IMG/VR virus record: IMGVR_UViG_3300031566_000429
Span: 1 to 21,668 of that record
Length of the DNA stretch: 21,668 nucleotides
DNA from: a virus
Reading direction: 5' to 3' (one strand)
Shown here: positions 8,560 to 16,717 of the stretch, one piece after another
Numbering within the stretch: the stretch's first letter is position 1
How the letters are laid out: each line of letters opens with the position of its first letter
Notes under the pieces: model-generated
Database searches by the model: none
The model's input: only the letters and a program-made list of their open reading frames with translations
What the model was told of the DNA's origin: nothing
Translations under genes and position numbers: made by a program

Positions 8560-9119
8560 AGACCCTCTGGCGGAGTTCTCGATGTCGTATTGAACAGGAA
8601 TGGCGCGGTAACGTGATTGTAGAACCGCTTCGGGAACGGACGGTTGAAATAGTCAGGAAGGGTGCAGGTTGCGCGAAGCTCGTTTTGACGCGTCGTCACC
8701 ACCGCGAGCGTCATCTCGAAGATGTAGTCCGGCTCCGTCAGTGCGTTACTACGGTACTGCCTGTACCTGACGAACACGGGTTCCTGAAGTTGCGTAGCTG
8801 CCTCGACGTACTCTCCGATCCAGGGCAACACGTTGTCCACCACGATCACGAGTTCGATGTTCTGGCCCGGGATACGTGCCGGTGGCTGTGATTCGAACCC
8901 GACCGGTAGGAACTGGATATTGGTGCCGCCTGGATCGACCGGAGCGTTGCTCTCAAGAGAGGCGCGGATCTCTTGGTAGTTACGGACAATGCGCAGTGGT
9001 GCCGGTCTGCCTTCTGGGGTCTTGAATGTAGAGTGACGCCATTCGAGTGTCGGGAGAAGGATGACGTCATCGGGTGCGGTGGCATACGCTTCTTTAAGCG
9101 CGTCGGTGAGATCAGCCAT
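8556..9119 (-). CDS. DUF1833-family minor tail protein
   Basis: This 187-residue protein has the pattern I know from DUF1833 tail proteins: an N-terminal helix ending in A-Y-A-T-A-P, then LLPTLEWRHSTF, a P-L-R-I-V-R strand, a central LPVGFESQPP segment, V-I-V-V-D-N-V, and a C-terminal D-Y-F-N-R-P-F-P-K-R-F-Y block. DUF1833 proteins lie between the tape measure and the tip genes in many siphoviruses of Gram-negative hosts and are probably the functional counterpart of lambda gpL in the distal tail. The start overlaps the stop of the upstream gene as TGATG. No cysteine cluster for an Fe-S site, as in lambda gpL, is seen. The biochemical role is inferred from position. Confidence 0.75.
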   Translation of the reverse strand: MADLTDALKEAYATAPDDVILLPTLEWRHSTFKTPEGRPAPLRIVRNYQEIRASLESNAPVDPGGTNIQFLPVGFESQPPARIPGQNIELVIVVDNVLPWIGEYVEAATQLQEPVFVRYRQYRSNALTEPDYIFEMTLAVVTTRQNELRATCTLPDYFNRPFPKRFYNHVTAPFLFNTTSRTPPEGL

Positions 9120-9499
9120 CAGGACACCTCGTCCAAGATCTCTACCTGACTACTGACCACCCATTCCTCGAACGACCGGTAGTTGTACGTCGGCGGCTCG
9201 ATAAACCGACAACGCTTCTGTACGTACGAATTGAACGTCCATACGTCCATCAAGAAGATCTTGGATCCACGGCGCGTGGTAGTCGTGTAGAACACATCCA
9301 TCTCACTGGCCTGCGTGGCGTTCATCTCCCACTGTAGGCGCTGGTTCACCGGCTGCTGGTCTGAGCTAGGTCGTACCCGTGGCGGTCCGCCCTCGACCTC
9401 GGTCCTGCGGTTGGCTCCGTCCGCTTCCTGACGAGCGTACCCGTCGGGACGTGGTAGTGGCGCCGTGGCGAATGCAGTCTCAAAAACCGGGAACGCCAT
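9119..9499 (-). CDS. Minor tail protein, possibly gpM-like
   Basis: This 126-residue protein lies directly after the tape measure, with a TAATG stop/start overlap. That is the slot of lambda gpM, which lies downstream of the tape measure and helps join the tip to the tube. The N-terminal third is Pro/Arg/Gly-rich and looks disordered. From about residue 48 it becomes beta-rich: Q-R-L-Q-W-E-M-N, a K-I-F-L-M-D strand, V-Q-K-R-C-R-F-I, and a closing E-W-V-V-S-S-Q-V-E-I-L. The order (duplex of strands, an R-C-R-F strand, a final hydrophobic strand) resembles the gpM fold, but sequence identity is too low to be sure by eye. Together with DUF1833 and NlpC/P60 it forms a standard distal-tail module. 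Confidence 0.6.
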   Translation of the reverse strand: MAFPVFETAFATAPLPRPDGYARQEADGANRRTEVEGGPPRVRPSSDQQPVNQRLQWEMNATQASEMDVFYTTTTRRGSKIFLMDVWTFNSYVQKRCRFIEPPTYNYRSFEEWVVSSQVEILDEVS

Positions 9500-12400
9500 T
9501 AGCTCAACCCCGTTGTTTTCGCGCGGCTCAAGATGGCATTGCTGTTCTGGCTTCTGCCGTTCGTCGTGCGTTTCGCCATTTCCGCATCGACCATGTCGAC
9601 GACAATGTCGAGTTCCATTCCACCGACACCCTGCTTACTCCTGGTGGTCGCATTCGCGCGCTTACCGTTCTCGGCACCATTGATAGTGACATTGGTGGTA
9701 ATCCCACCACCGATACCCTGTCGGCTAAACGGGCTCTTGAGGCCCGACATGACTGGCGTAGAGCCCCCCAGTCCCCCGCCAAATCCTCCTCCCTTAGGCA
9801 TACTACCGAGCAGTACGTCAGCAATGTTCCTCCCTAGTGACTTAAATGGGTCCCCTTTGAAGCCAGGGGTAACCGGCGTCTTGTCCTGCAGTCCGCCGTT
9901 GGGCTCTGTGTTCGCGCGGATGATGGGGGATAGTACGTCCGCAATGTCACTACCGAGCGGCTTGATAGCACCGTCGTTGAGATTCAGTAGAACAGGCGTC
10001 CCGTCCTGCAATCCCCTGTCCGATTCTCTACCAGTCGGAAGAACCCGGAGTAGCATGTCGGCAATGTCCTGACCCAGCGACTCAGATGGGTCGCCGATAC
10101 TCTGTCGACTGAGCGGGATATTGAGGCCGGGGGTGACGGGCGTGGAACCCCCCAATCCGGCACCGGGCCCTCCACCGGCAGGAACGCCACCTAGCGGTAC
10201 GCCAGCGATGCTCTGCCCCAGTAGATTGAAGAACCCCCCGATACCTCCACTGCCTCCGCCAAGAGATTCGATCAGCGGCAGGATCACCTGCAGCCGAAAG
10301 ATCATCTCCAGAAGGTTCGCAACGAACGACTTGGCGAAATTGTCAAAGTTGAGCTCGCCTTCCAGTAGCCCATTTGCCAACGTAGTCGTGAAGTCCTTGA
10401 CGCTCGAGGTGGCGATGTCCACCCCCTCGGCAATCGAGGGATTCTCTAGTAGTTCCTGAAGCCTCTTGTACTCCTCCGACGCGCGCATAATGCCCACGGC
10501 CGACTGCTCGAAGGCGGGGCCCATCTTGTCAATCGCGAGTAGCGTGTTTAGGGTCTTTTCGTTCAAGTCCTCGAGATCAATCGAGCCATCTTCGAGGGCA
10601 TCGAAAAACTCTTTGATCTCTAGCGTCGCTTGGCCGGTGAACGCGGCGCGAGTGCGTTCGCGGAACTCTAGCAGGTCTGCGTTACCGCGAACCAAGGACT
10701 CGTCCTCGAAATCGATCTTGATGCCCTGGAACTCCTTCTGCTTCTCCAGTAGCACCTCGATGTCTTCGAGATCGCCCAAGATACCCGGCTTGCTCGAGGC
10801 GCGGCTCGCAAGGGCCTCAATCCCCTTCTGGAAGCGTCCCTCGAAGCTACTCAGGAAAGCCTCCAGCTTCTCCTTGGCGCCCGTGAGGCTCGGGATCAAG
10901 TCATCGAATCGCCCGCCCGCCTGCGTAAGCGTGGCCACGAGTGCCATGTATCGCTGATTCAACTCGAATACGTCGACTTTGCCTTCGGCTATCGTGTTGT
11001 TGAACTCGGCGATCTGATCCTGAATGCGCTCTCCGAATGTGTTTTCGATGAGTCTGTTTAGCGTCTCGAGATTCGCCCCGCTAAGGCCCTTCTCGAGTGA
11101 TGCCTTAGATTGCGCCTCGGCAATGTTACGTGCCTTCTGGATCTGCGCAGCCAAGCCCGACGTGAGCGGCTCAAGCGAGAGATGGGCCTTGTCTTTGAGG
11201 AAGGACTCGAAGCCGTCTGAGAAGTCCTTAGCCATCTGCTCCGCCGTTTTCGTGACTCCAGCGACTATGGCCGGATCGCTGCCAGCCTGCTTCAACGCGG
11301 GAAGGATATCCTTACCGAAGATCGCTTCGAGAATACCTCGTGGGTCTCCACCGGGCTGGTTCTCGACAGCCTCACGAACCAAATCCAACGCCTCCATGGC
11401 CGTCCCGGGCAGTCTCCGTAGTTCCTGTCTGAAATCTCCAAAAACTGCCGTAAACGCCTTTTGCGTATCGAGACCCTCAATCCCGCTAGTCAGGGAACGA
11501 AATACCGAGAAGGCCTCAGAGGAGAAGTCATCAGCACGATCCCGCACGGCACCACTAGTCCGATCTAGGATGGCTTCAAGTTCCGCAGTCAGGGCCGCTG
11601 TGTTTCCTATGCCGAGCCCAAGTTTTATCTGAGGCCATAGGGCCAAGAACGAGAGTCCCAAGTCGTTAATGACATCAGTGAGTTCCACCGCGCGATTCGC
11701 CATGGACCTCATGAGCCCCAGCCCGGTATTACCAACCGTGACGAACGTCGATATGCCCCCTTCTGATTCGCGGAACGCTACGTTGAGCTGAACCAGTGTG
11801 TCGACGAGATCTATCATCGCGGGCGCGAGTTGCTGCCCGACTAGGGTTTTCGTCTTGAACCATTCGGCGCTTAGCAGCGCCTGCCTGGCCGTGAGTTCCT
11901 CAACCCTGCCCTCCGCGTCGATCAAGAGACGGGTGCCCTCGACGTAAGCCTTGTTAACGGTGTTCTGCGCCTGCGCGAGCTTCTCACCCTGCTTACCGAG
12001 GGATCCGAAGACGGTCAGGTTACGGACCGACTCCAGTCCGAGCTTCTCCATCAAGACGATGAGGTTGTCACCGTTCTTGATGGCATTGGCGAAGGCGGCA
12101 GCCGCGCGATCAACGAACTCGTCTGCGCTGAGGTTGTTCAGCTCTAGGGCACTGAGACTGAGAAGCTCTTTCCACGCAATCAACTGATCCGTCGACCCGC
12201 CCAACGCCTTCTCGAGCGATCCGAACAAGCGTAGGAACGCTGACCGTGTGAGCTCGGGGGCGACGCCGATGTCCTTCAACGTAGCTGCCAGAGCCAGGGC
12301 CTTGTTCGCCGTCAGACCGAACGCTGCACCTGCCTTGGTGAGTTCCAGCGTCATGCGCAGGATCTCGGCCTCACCAGCAGCTACCGTGGTCGCAACCTCA

Positions 12401-13092
12401 CGCAATGCCGATGCGAAGTTCCCGACCGACTCCGGGCCGATATCCGAGATAGCGATGATACGACCGAGGGACGTAGCTGCAATCGTACCCGTCAGGTCGG
12501 AAACGGTTGATAGAAGAGCGACGGTCTTGGTAAATTCCGAGACGTTCTTTGTGCCACGGATACCCAAGCGGGCAACTTCCTGCCCGATGTTCGCGAGCTC
12601 GGTCGCCGCCACCGGGATCTTCGTGGACATATCCAAAAACGCTTCACCGAGTTCTTGAGCCTCCTCATCAGTCGTTCCCATGACACGTTGGACTCTGCCT
12701 AGTGCCTCTTCGAACTCGCCGAATGACTTAATCGACGCCGATGAGAACTTCACGACGCCAATACTCGCGATCAGTGCAGCAGCGCCAATCCCGGAAAACC
12801 CTGCAATCGCCGTGATCGCCGAGTTAGTGAATCCCTGAGAGGCGAAGATCCCGGCACGCATCGCCGCGTTCCATCCACCCACGGACTGCGAAGCCGCCTT
12901 AGTGGTCTTCGTCGCCGTACGCTGTGCGGCAGTGACTCCAGTCGTCCCGCCTGCGAGCCCCTTGAGGGCTGCGTTCGCCTTGACGGTGTCGGACGCCATC
13001 TTGGCGAGAATGGCGCGATACGCGGCGGAGCCCTTTGCGGCAGCACGAACGTCAACCCCCATTTTCAGGGTGATTGTTCTACTTCTTGCCAC
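9499..13092 (-). CDS. Tail tape measure protein (TP901 type)
   Basis: This 1197-residue protein is translated from a GTG at 13092, with AAGGA 8 bases upstream, and overlaps the chaperone extension by 14 bases. Residues about 120-250 carry the TP901-type core (F-E-E-A-L-G-R-V-Q, then T-K-I-P-V-A-A-T-E-L and A-R-L-G-I-R-G-T). Hydrophobic segments occur near 80-115. The middle is long, helical and charged, as expected for a coiled rod. A typical tape-measure end block (FAKSFVANLLEMIFRLQVIL) precedes a Gly/Pro-rich C-terminus of tandem repeats at about 955-1130. The tape measure sets tail length. At roughly 0.15 nm per residue this predicts a tail of about 180 nm. It sits exactly between the tail-assembly chaperone and the distal tail module, as in lambda. 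Confidence 0.95.
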   Translation of the reverse strand: MARSRTITLKMGVDVRAAAKGSAAYRAILAKMASDTVKANAALKGLAGGTTGVTAAQRTATKTTKAASQSVGGWNAAMRAGIFASQGFTNSAITAIAGFSGIGAAALIASIGVVKFSSASIKSFGEFEEALGRVQRVMGTTDEEAQELGEAFLDMSTKIPVAATELANIGQEVARLGIRGTKNVSEFTKTVALLSTVSDLTGTIAATSLGRIIAISDIGPESVGNFASALREVATTVAAGEAEILRMTLELTKAGAAFGLTANKALALAATLKDIGVAPELTRSAFLRLFGSLEKALGGSTDQLIAWKELLSLSALELNNLSADEFVDRAAAAFANAIKNGDNLIVLMEKLGLESVRNLTVFGSLGKQGEKLAQAQNTVNKAYVEGTRLLIDAEGRVEELTARQALLSAEWFKTKTLVGQQLAPAMIDLVDTLVQLNVAFRESEGGISTFVTVGNTGLGLMRSMANRAVELTDVINDLGLSFLALWPQIKLGLGIGNTAALTAELEAILDRTSGAVRDRADDFSSEAFSVFRSLTSGIEGLDTQKAFTAVFGDFRQELRRLPGTAMEALDLVREAVENQPGGDPRGILEAIFGKDILPALKQAGSDPAIVAGVTKTAEQMAKDFSDGFESFLKDKAHLSLEPLTSGLAAQIQKARNIAEAQSKASLEKGLSGANLETLNRLIENTFGERIQDQIAEFNNTIAEGKVDVFELNQRYMALVATLTQAGGRFDDLIPSLTGAKEKLEAFLSSFEGRFQKGIEALASRASSKPGILGDLEDIEVLLEKQKEFQGIKIDFEDESLVRGNADLLEFRERTRAAFTGQATLEIKEFFDALEDGSIDLEDLNEKTLNTLLAIDKMGPAFEQSAVGIMRASEEYKRLQELLENPSIAEGVDIATSSVKDFTTTLANGLLEGELNFDNFAKSFVANLLEMIFRLQVILPLIESLGGGSGGIGGFFNLLGQSIAGVPLGGVPAGGGPGAGLGGSTPVTPGLNIPLSRQSIGDPSESLGQDIADMLLRVLPTGRESDRGLQDGTPVLLNLNDGAIKPLGSDIADVLSPIIRANTEPNGGLQDKTPVTPGFKGDPFKSLGRNIADVLLGSMPKGGGFGGGLGGSTPVMSGLKSPFSRQGIGGGITTNVTINGAENGKRANATTRSKQGVGGMELDIVVDMVDAEMAKRTTNGRSQNSNAILSRAKTTGLS
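9697..10235 (-). repeat. Tandem repeats encoding the tape measure C-terminus
   Basis: A motif of the form S-L-G-x-x-I-A-D-x-L, a Gly-rich run, then G-G-L-x-x-x-T-P-V recurs about four times in the protein. At the DNA level a box like tacgtcagcaatgt occurs at 9814, 9934, 10054 and, more diverged, 10198. The spacing is therefore 120, 120 and 144 bases. The 24-base surplus is an extra L-S-R-Q-S-I-G-D piece, which also appears in the incomplete last copy near 9720. All units keep the reading frame. Confidence 0.85.
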
Positions 13093-13432
13093 CAGTCGTG
13101 TCCTTGCCGTACTGCTCCGCCAGCCACTGCATGTCCAGCGCGGAGATCACCCTAAAATACACCTCTGCCAGCATCCCCTCGCACCCATGCAAGCGGAAGA
13201 AGGATTCGATCCTCTCGATCGGGATGGGGCCTGCCCCCGCGATTGTTATCGGACGCTGAACTTTCGACAGATAATCGAATGTAGCCCAGAGCCACTGCGC
13301 CTCCCCAGACGGGATTACGGGCTTGTCGGCACCGGCTGGGATCTTGTGGCTCCACCCTTCGTCGCGGAGCGCTTGGATCTTGTCTTCGCCGATTTTGCCG
13401 AACTCGATTTCCCATTTGAGGAGGCGACTGAG
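13079..13432 (-). CDS. Frameshift extension of the tail assembly chaperone (gpT-like part)
   Basis: This reading frame has no start of its own. It is in the -1 frame relative to the chaperone gene and is entered at the GGGAAAC heptamer. It adds 117 residues beginning LSRLLKWEIEFGKIGEDKIQ and ending DTTGGKK, giving a fusion of 267 residues over 13881-13079. The frame is open only after a TAG at 13477-13475, so the shift must fall between there and the zero-frame stop at 13315. The extension has normal protein composition, with conserved-looking L-L-K-W and W-L-W-A-T-F-D-Y blocks, while the zero-frame tail it replaces is Ser/Lys/Thr-rich and simple. It ends 14 bases inside the tape measure gene, the position of lambda T. 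The fusion protein should hold the tape measure during tail assembly. Confidence 0.88.
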   Translation of the reverse strand, partial: LSRLLKWEIEFGKIGEDKIQALRDEGWSHKIPAGADKPVIPSGEAQWLWATFDYLSKVQRPITIAGAGPIPIERIESFFRLHGCEGMLAEVYFRVISALDMQWLAEQYGKDTTGGKK

Positions 13433-13881
13433 TTTCCCACGAGAGCCATCGCTGCCGCGGGAACGTAGTTCTCCCTATCGAGGGTCTCTTGCAGCACCCA
13501 GTCGCGGAACTCTGACACTTGGGAGAGCACCAAGATGGCGTTCTCGAGGGTGCAGGGCAGAGGCTCGTCGTTGTCATCGTCGTCCGACCACTCGATGCCT
13601 TCCCATTCGCGCACCGCGAGCTCGGCAAGGCATTCAGCGTGGATCTCGTCGAACAGGGCACGGATCTTAGGCGGCAGTAACTCCAGTGAGTCACCTGCCG
13701 CCTTGATCGCATCCATGTCCTTGATGATATCGCTCGCCCGAGCGGCCAGCTTCTGCTGCTTGAGCATTTCATACGACACCATACTGACGCGGGCGATCCT
13801 GACGCGTACGCCAGGTGCCCACTGTTTCCAGACTCCGTCTCTCTCTGCCGACCTGTCAGTCCTCAGTTTCTTCAGGTTCAT
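13315..13881 (-). CDS. Tail assembly chaperone, short form (gpG-like)
   Basis: This 188-residue zero-frame product starts with ATG at 13881, overlapping the tail tube stop as TAATG. It is mostly helical, with an acidic central run (W-S-D-D-D-D-N-D-E) near residue 100. Position between the tail tube and the tape measure, size, and the downstream -1 extension all match lambda gpG/gpGT. Both forms are needed in lambda in a fixed ratio to chaperone the tape measure and recruit tube subunits, and neither stays in the virion. The last 38 residues after Asn150 are low-complexity (S, K, T, R), as expected for the part read only when no shift occurs. Homology to a named family is not obvious from the sequence alone. 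Confidence 0.85.
   Translation of the reverse strand: MNLKKLRTDRSAERDGVWKQWAPGVRVRIARVSMVSYEMLKQQKLAARASDIIKDMDAIKAAGDSLELLPPKIRALFDEIHAECLAELAVREWEGIEWSDDDDNDEPLPCTLENAILVLSQVSEFRDWVLQETLDRENYVPAAAMALVGNSVASSNGKSSSAKSAKTRSKRSATKGGATRSQPVPTSP
13432..13438 (-). promoter_or_regulatory. Programmed -1 ribosomal frameshift site
   Basis: Read on the minus strand the seven bases are G GGA AAC in the zero frame (codons GTG GGA AAC). They obey the X-XXY-YYZ rule and differ from the lambda G/T site (GGGAAAG) only in the last base. After slipping, the next codon is CTC at 13432. No strong downstream hairpin or upstream Shine-Dalgarno-like stimulator is evident. Confidence 0.88.
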
Positions 13882-15101
13882 TACGGCGTGCCTGCCGGGA
13901 TGTCCTGGTACAGGATGCCGTAGCCGAGCGTCGCGTCTCTCACGGCGATGAATCCCTTCGGCTCCTCCACATCCGCGTTCTCGCCAGCCGCCGTTGGTGA
14001 CCCCTCGGAGAACACTGCTCTCGGGAAGTACACCACGATCGTGTTCAGAGCCGCGTCGACGAGCACCAAGCGTATCGAGAAGTACGTGTGCGCCTCCATT
14101 AGGTTGAACACCTCTTCGTCCTGGAAGTAGAGGCTGAACGTGCCTGTCATGTCGATCGTGCCCTGACCGATGTCGATCGGGTACTTGTCGCCCACAGCTG
14201 GCTTGAGACGGTTGTTGCCGTTGATCGTGAGGTCCATGGCCTTTATTGGCGCTAGTCCTCCAGGCAAGGTCCCCGTATCGCCCTCGTCGATCAAGATAGA
14301 CGCCACGTTCGCACTAGCCGTCATCGGGTCGGTCTGGATGCTCGCCAGATTGTGTGTCGCGCCGTTCAACGCCAAGAACTGACCTCGACGGCCGTCGAAG
14401 CTCACCTGGTTCGTGATACGTGCTTGAGCATTCAGCGAGAGCGATGCCTGACCGGGTCGGAGGCCACCGAAGTACATGTACTTGGCGACATCGAGATCCG
14501 TAAAGGCTTTCTCGATCTCGAAGGCCTTGATCACCGTGCCGTTGATGATCGTGGAGCCCACGCTGGCGTTGCCTTGTTCCGCGTTGGTGAGGTTGGCCAC
14601 AACCTCGACGGTGTTCGCATCGGGTATCGATACGATGCGATACAAGCCGTCGTCGGCCGGCGTATCCGAGGAGGTGACTCGACACATCCCGCCGATCTGG
14701 GCCGCTGTACCGATGCCGCTGGCAGCCAAGGAGATGTCCGTGGTGACCGGGGTTCCACCGTTGTTGGTGTACGTAGCCCCAAGCGCCTCGGCAGCAGTGG
14801 TCAGATCGTTCCCGATCAGACCCTCGATGATGTTGATCCACCCCGGGTCCGTCGCTGAGATCTCGAAGTCGATCGTGCCCGCAGCCTGTGCCGCGAGCTC
14901 GGCCACCGCGTCCTTCATGCGATCGGATCGAATGACAGCAGAGGGCTCGGACTGCTTCTGGTGCTCGAGGGCCTCCCCCGTATACCTCAACTGCTGCCAT
15001 GCGGTTGTCGTATCCGCGCCAGGTTCCCTGTTGAACGGCTGCCCGGCGGGAACTTCCCGCAAGTAGAGGTCAACTCGATTTGTATCACCGGTTTTCGGCA
15101 T
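13881..15101 (-). CDS. Major tail tube protein
   Basis: This 406-residue protein lies directly before the chaperone pair, the usual place of the tail tube gene. It is beta-rich with strand/turn repeats (DLTINGNNRLKP, GTFSLYFQDEEVFNLMEA, and IVVYFPRAVFSEGSP near the end), typical of phage tail tube proteins of the phage_tube_2 type that polymerise as hexameric rings around the tape measure. It is longer than a minimal tube protein. Residues about 100-190 (T-D-I-S-L-A-A-S-G to N-A-S-V-G-S-T) look like an inserted beta domain, perhaps exposed on the tail surface. The start has a GGGAG element 8 bases before the ATG, 12 bases after the stop of the terminator gene. Stop and next start overlap as TAATG. 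Confidence 0.85.
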   Translation of the reverse strand: MPKTGDTNRVDLYLREVPAGQPFNREPGADTTTAWQQLRYTGEALEHQKQSEPSAVIRSDRMKDAVAELAAQAAGTIDFEISATDPGWINIIEGLIGNDLTTAAEALGATYTNNGGTPVTTDISLAASGIGTAAQIGGMCRVTSSDTPADDGLYRIVSIPDANTVEVVANLTNAEQGNASVGSTIINGTVIKAFEIEKAFTDLDVAKYMYFGGLRPGQASLSLNAQARITNQVSFDGRRGQFLALNGATHNLASIQTDPMTASANVASILIDEGDTGTLPGGLAPIKAMDLTINGNNRLKPAVGDKYPIDIGQGTIDMTGTFSLYFQDEEVFNLMEAHTYFSIRLVLVDAALNTIVVYFPRAVFSEGSPTAAGENADVEEPKGFIAVRDATLGYGILYQDIPAGTP

Positions 15102-15113
15102 TGCCTTTTCTCC

Positions 15114-15542
15114 CTAAGGAATAACTTCGTCGCGTTCGTATGGAACAACGATCTGTAGTCTGTAATATGACTCGTCCACCCCAATGGGCGCAACATCGGG
15201 GATTCTTGTGGTTACAGTACCGGCCTCGGCACTAGAGAACTGCTTGTTCCGCAGGATACTCACTACCTCGTCGGCGATCTCCCTCGCCTCGTTCGTCCCT
15301 TCCCCTTGGTTCACGTAAATATCGACCACGATCTCCGCGTCGTGCCTGACGATCTTGTTGTTCCCCAAACTGATGATGTCGGCGTCGTCCACGCCCAATC
15401 GAAAGGAGATCCATGCCTCGTTGTTGATGGGGGGGTTGAACTCGATGTTGGAATAGGACACCGGCACGAACACGAAGGCGCCATTGAGCCACGCATCATC
15501 AAACGCCATCTCCAGTAACTTGCGCTCAGCTGCTAAGCCCAT
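15114..15542 (-). CDS. Tail terminator-like protein (DUF4128-like)
   Basis: I choose the ATG at 15542 because AGGTGG lies 8 bases upstream. A GTG at 15554 would add four residues but has no good site. The product is 142 residues: an N-terminal helix (M-G-L-A-A-E-R-K-L-L-E-M), strands with W-I-S-F-R-L-G-V, then IVVDIYVNQGEG, a helix E-A-R-E-I-A-D-E-V, and a final strand. This helix-strand-helix order and its place just before the tail tube gene match tail terminator proteins (lambda gpU class), which cap the finished tube and join it to the head. The DUF4128 assignment is by pattern and uncertain. Confidence 0.65.
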   Translation of the reverse strand: MGLAAERKLLEMAFDDAWLNGAFVFVPVSYSNIEFNPPINNEAWISFRLGVDDADIISLGNNKIVRHDAEIVVDIYVNQGEGTNEAREIADEVVSILRNKQFSSAEAGTVTTRIPDVAPIGVDESYYRLQIVVPYERDEVIP

Positions 15543-15693
15543 GACTAGAACCACCTGAGGGGATTATCGCCCATGTTCGAAGCCATTCAACACAGCCCTC
15601 GGCTCAAAGCTCGCCCGGGTGAGATCATCGCGTAATCGCTGTCTATCACGCGACCTGTCAACGTACGCCATTCTGCGATGTATGCTTCTCGCA
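15543..15693 (-). other. Gap between neck genes; two tiny competing ORFs
   Basis: This is the only sizeable gap in an otherwise near-gapless neck and tail cluster. Two overlapping 35-codon frames fit in it. One starts with GTG at 15694 (TAGTG overlap with the upstream stop) and ends at 15587. The other starts with ATG at 15672 and ends at 15564; it is Arg/Asp-rich. AAGGGG lies 8 bases before the GTG. Neither has convincing codon bias, so I do not call a gene. No promoter or terminator is evident. Confidence 0.3.
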
Positions 15694-16362
15694 CTACGTC
15701 CACCCCTTCTGAACGATCTGTACGTCGAGTTCGATGAGGGCAAAGATGTCAACCTCCTCCAAAACCGGGTCCATTATTCCTGGGCCCGGTGCCTGTGAAC
15801 TGTATCCGCCACTGCTACTTGGATGCGGTATTCCACGCGCCTCTCGCTCTTCGATTTTCTTCTTCGCCGCCCAGAATCGCTTCGGCCCATACGTCTTCAT
15901 CACGCCAGTCTTGAAGAGCCCCTCGTCCGCGATAGCTACCCATTCCGCTTGGTTGATCCAGTTTGCCACCGTCTTGCTGGGGCTGAACGTGATGTTGCCC
16001 AATGTCGCCTCGAGCCCCTTGCGCGGGTTCACGGGAGTCAGATGCCCCTGGCTATCGGGCCCACCCCTCGGGGGAACGATGAGGGGCCTCGTGGGCTTGT
16101 CATCGTTGGACGCATGCCAATTCGCGGCGCCGTGACCGAGATCCTTCGGCGTAGCATTCACCAGCATGTCGCCCATCTGCTTGAACGTCGCCGCCGCGGT
16201 CTTGTAGAGGATGATCTCGGGATCGTCGAGGATTTTGGTAAACTCTCGCGTTACCTTGACGAGGTTAAGGATGTCCGCGCGAATGAACCCTAGAATCGCC
16301 GGTTGAGCCCCTGGAATCGATGGGACCGTGTGGCGAGGAACCTTGACGCCTGCTTGGGCCAT
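15694..16362 (-). CDS. HK97 gp10-like neck protein
   Basis: This 222-residue protein begins with ATG directly after the TAA of the previous gene. It has the layout of HK97 gp10-type proteins: an N-terminal helical part with a Phe-Lys-Gln helix (A-A-A-T-F-K-Q-M-G-D-M-L-V-N), the P-K-D-L-G-H-G-A-A-N-W-H motif that corresponds to the usual TGxxxxNW element, and a later segment I-N-Q-A-E-W-V-A-I-A-D-E-G-L like the Y-A-x-x-x-E-x-G motif. The C-terminus is Ser/Gly/Pro-rich before a last hydrophobic helix. Members of this family sit at the head-tail junction or tail completion step, which agrees with the neighbours. It is longer than typical members, which are about 110-150 residues. Confidence 0.65.
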   Translation of the reverse strand: MAQAGVKVPRHTVPSIPGAQPAILGFIRADILNLVKVTREFTKILDDPEIILYKTAAATFKQMGDMLVNATPKDLGHGAANWHASNDDKPTRPLIVPPRGGPDSQGHLTPVNPRKGLEATLGNITFSPSKTVANWINQAEWVAIADEGLFKTGVMKTYGPKRFWAAKKKIEEREARGIPHPSSSGGYSSQAPGPGIMDPVLEEVDIFALIELDVQIVQKGWT

Positions 16363-16716
16363 TTACTTATGAACCGAGAGCTTGCACAGAACCGTCAAGC
16401 AATCCGGCTTGACGATCTGAACCGACGAGATCGACATCTCGTCTTGGTCGATGATCACCTTGGCATCAGGGGTGGGGGCGGTGTCAAACCGACACAGGAT
16501 GGTCCTTACCCCGCTCTCCTGCAGCGAGTTGTCGCGCTGCGTATGGAAGAAGTTAGTGTTCAACCCCTTGAATACCGTATCGGTCACCGCCCGAGAGGGC
16601 AGTCCGGTGTCGGGATCGTACGTGGTCCCCGAGTATTCACGCAGGATCATATCGCGCCCAAACTTGGCGATCTGCTTGTCTGCCGTCGCTGCCATGCGGT
16701 CATAAAATGAAGCCAT
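16363..16716 (-). CDS. Head closure-like protein
   Basis: I start this at the ATG at 16716, one base after the upstream stop (TGATATG), giving 117 residues. The open frame to 16785 only adds shadow sequence. The protein is an N-terminal helix (residues about 4-20) followed by a small beta barrel: ILREYSGTTYDPDTG, D-T-V-F-K-G-L, V-R-T-I-L-C-R-F, a P-D-A-K-V-I-I-D turn, and a final strand V-L-C-K-L. This order is common to phage head closure proteins placed between the connector and the HK97 gp10-like gene, although the short motifs do not prove a family. It would seal the capsid after packaging and dock the tail. Confidence 0.6.
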   Translation of the reverse strand: MASFYDRMAATADKQIAKFGRDMILREYSGTTYDPDTGLPSRAVTDTVFKGLNTNFFHTQRDNSLQESGVRTILCRFDTAPTPDAKVIIDQDEMSISSVQIVKPDCLTVLCKLSVHK

Positions 16717-16717
16717 A

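Noticed and set aside
13152-13772. 206-codon minus-strand frame overlapping the chaperone gene
   Set aside because: It is in the third frame, not the -1 frame entered at the heptamer, and is Ser/Arg-rich with no plausible protein features.
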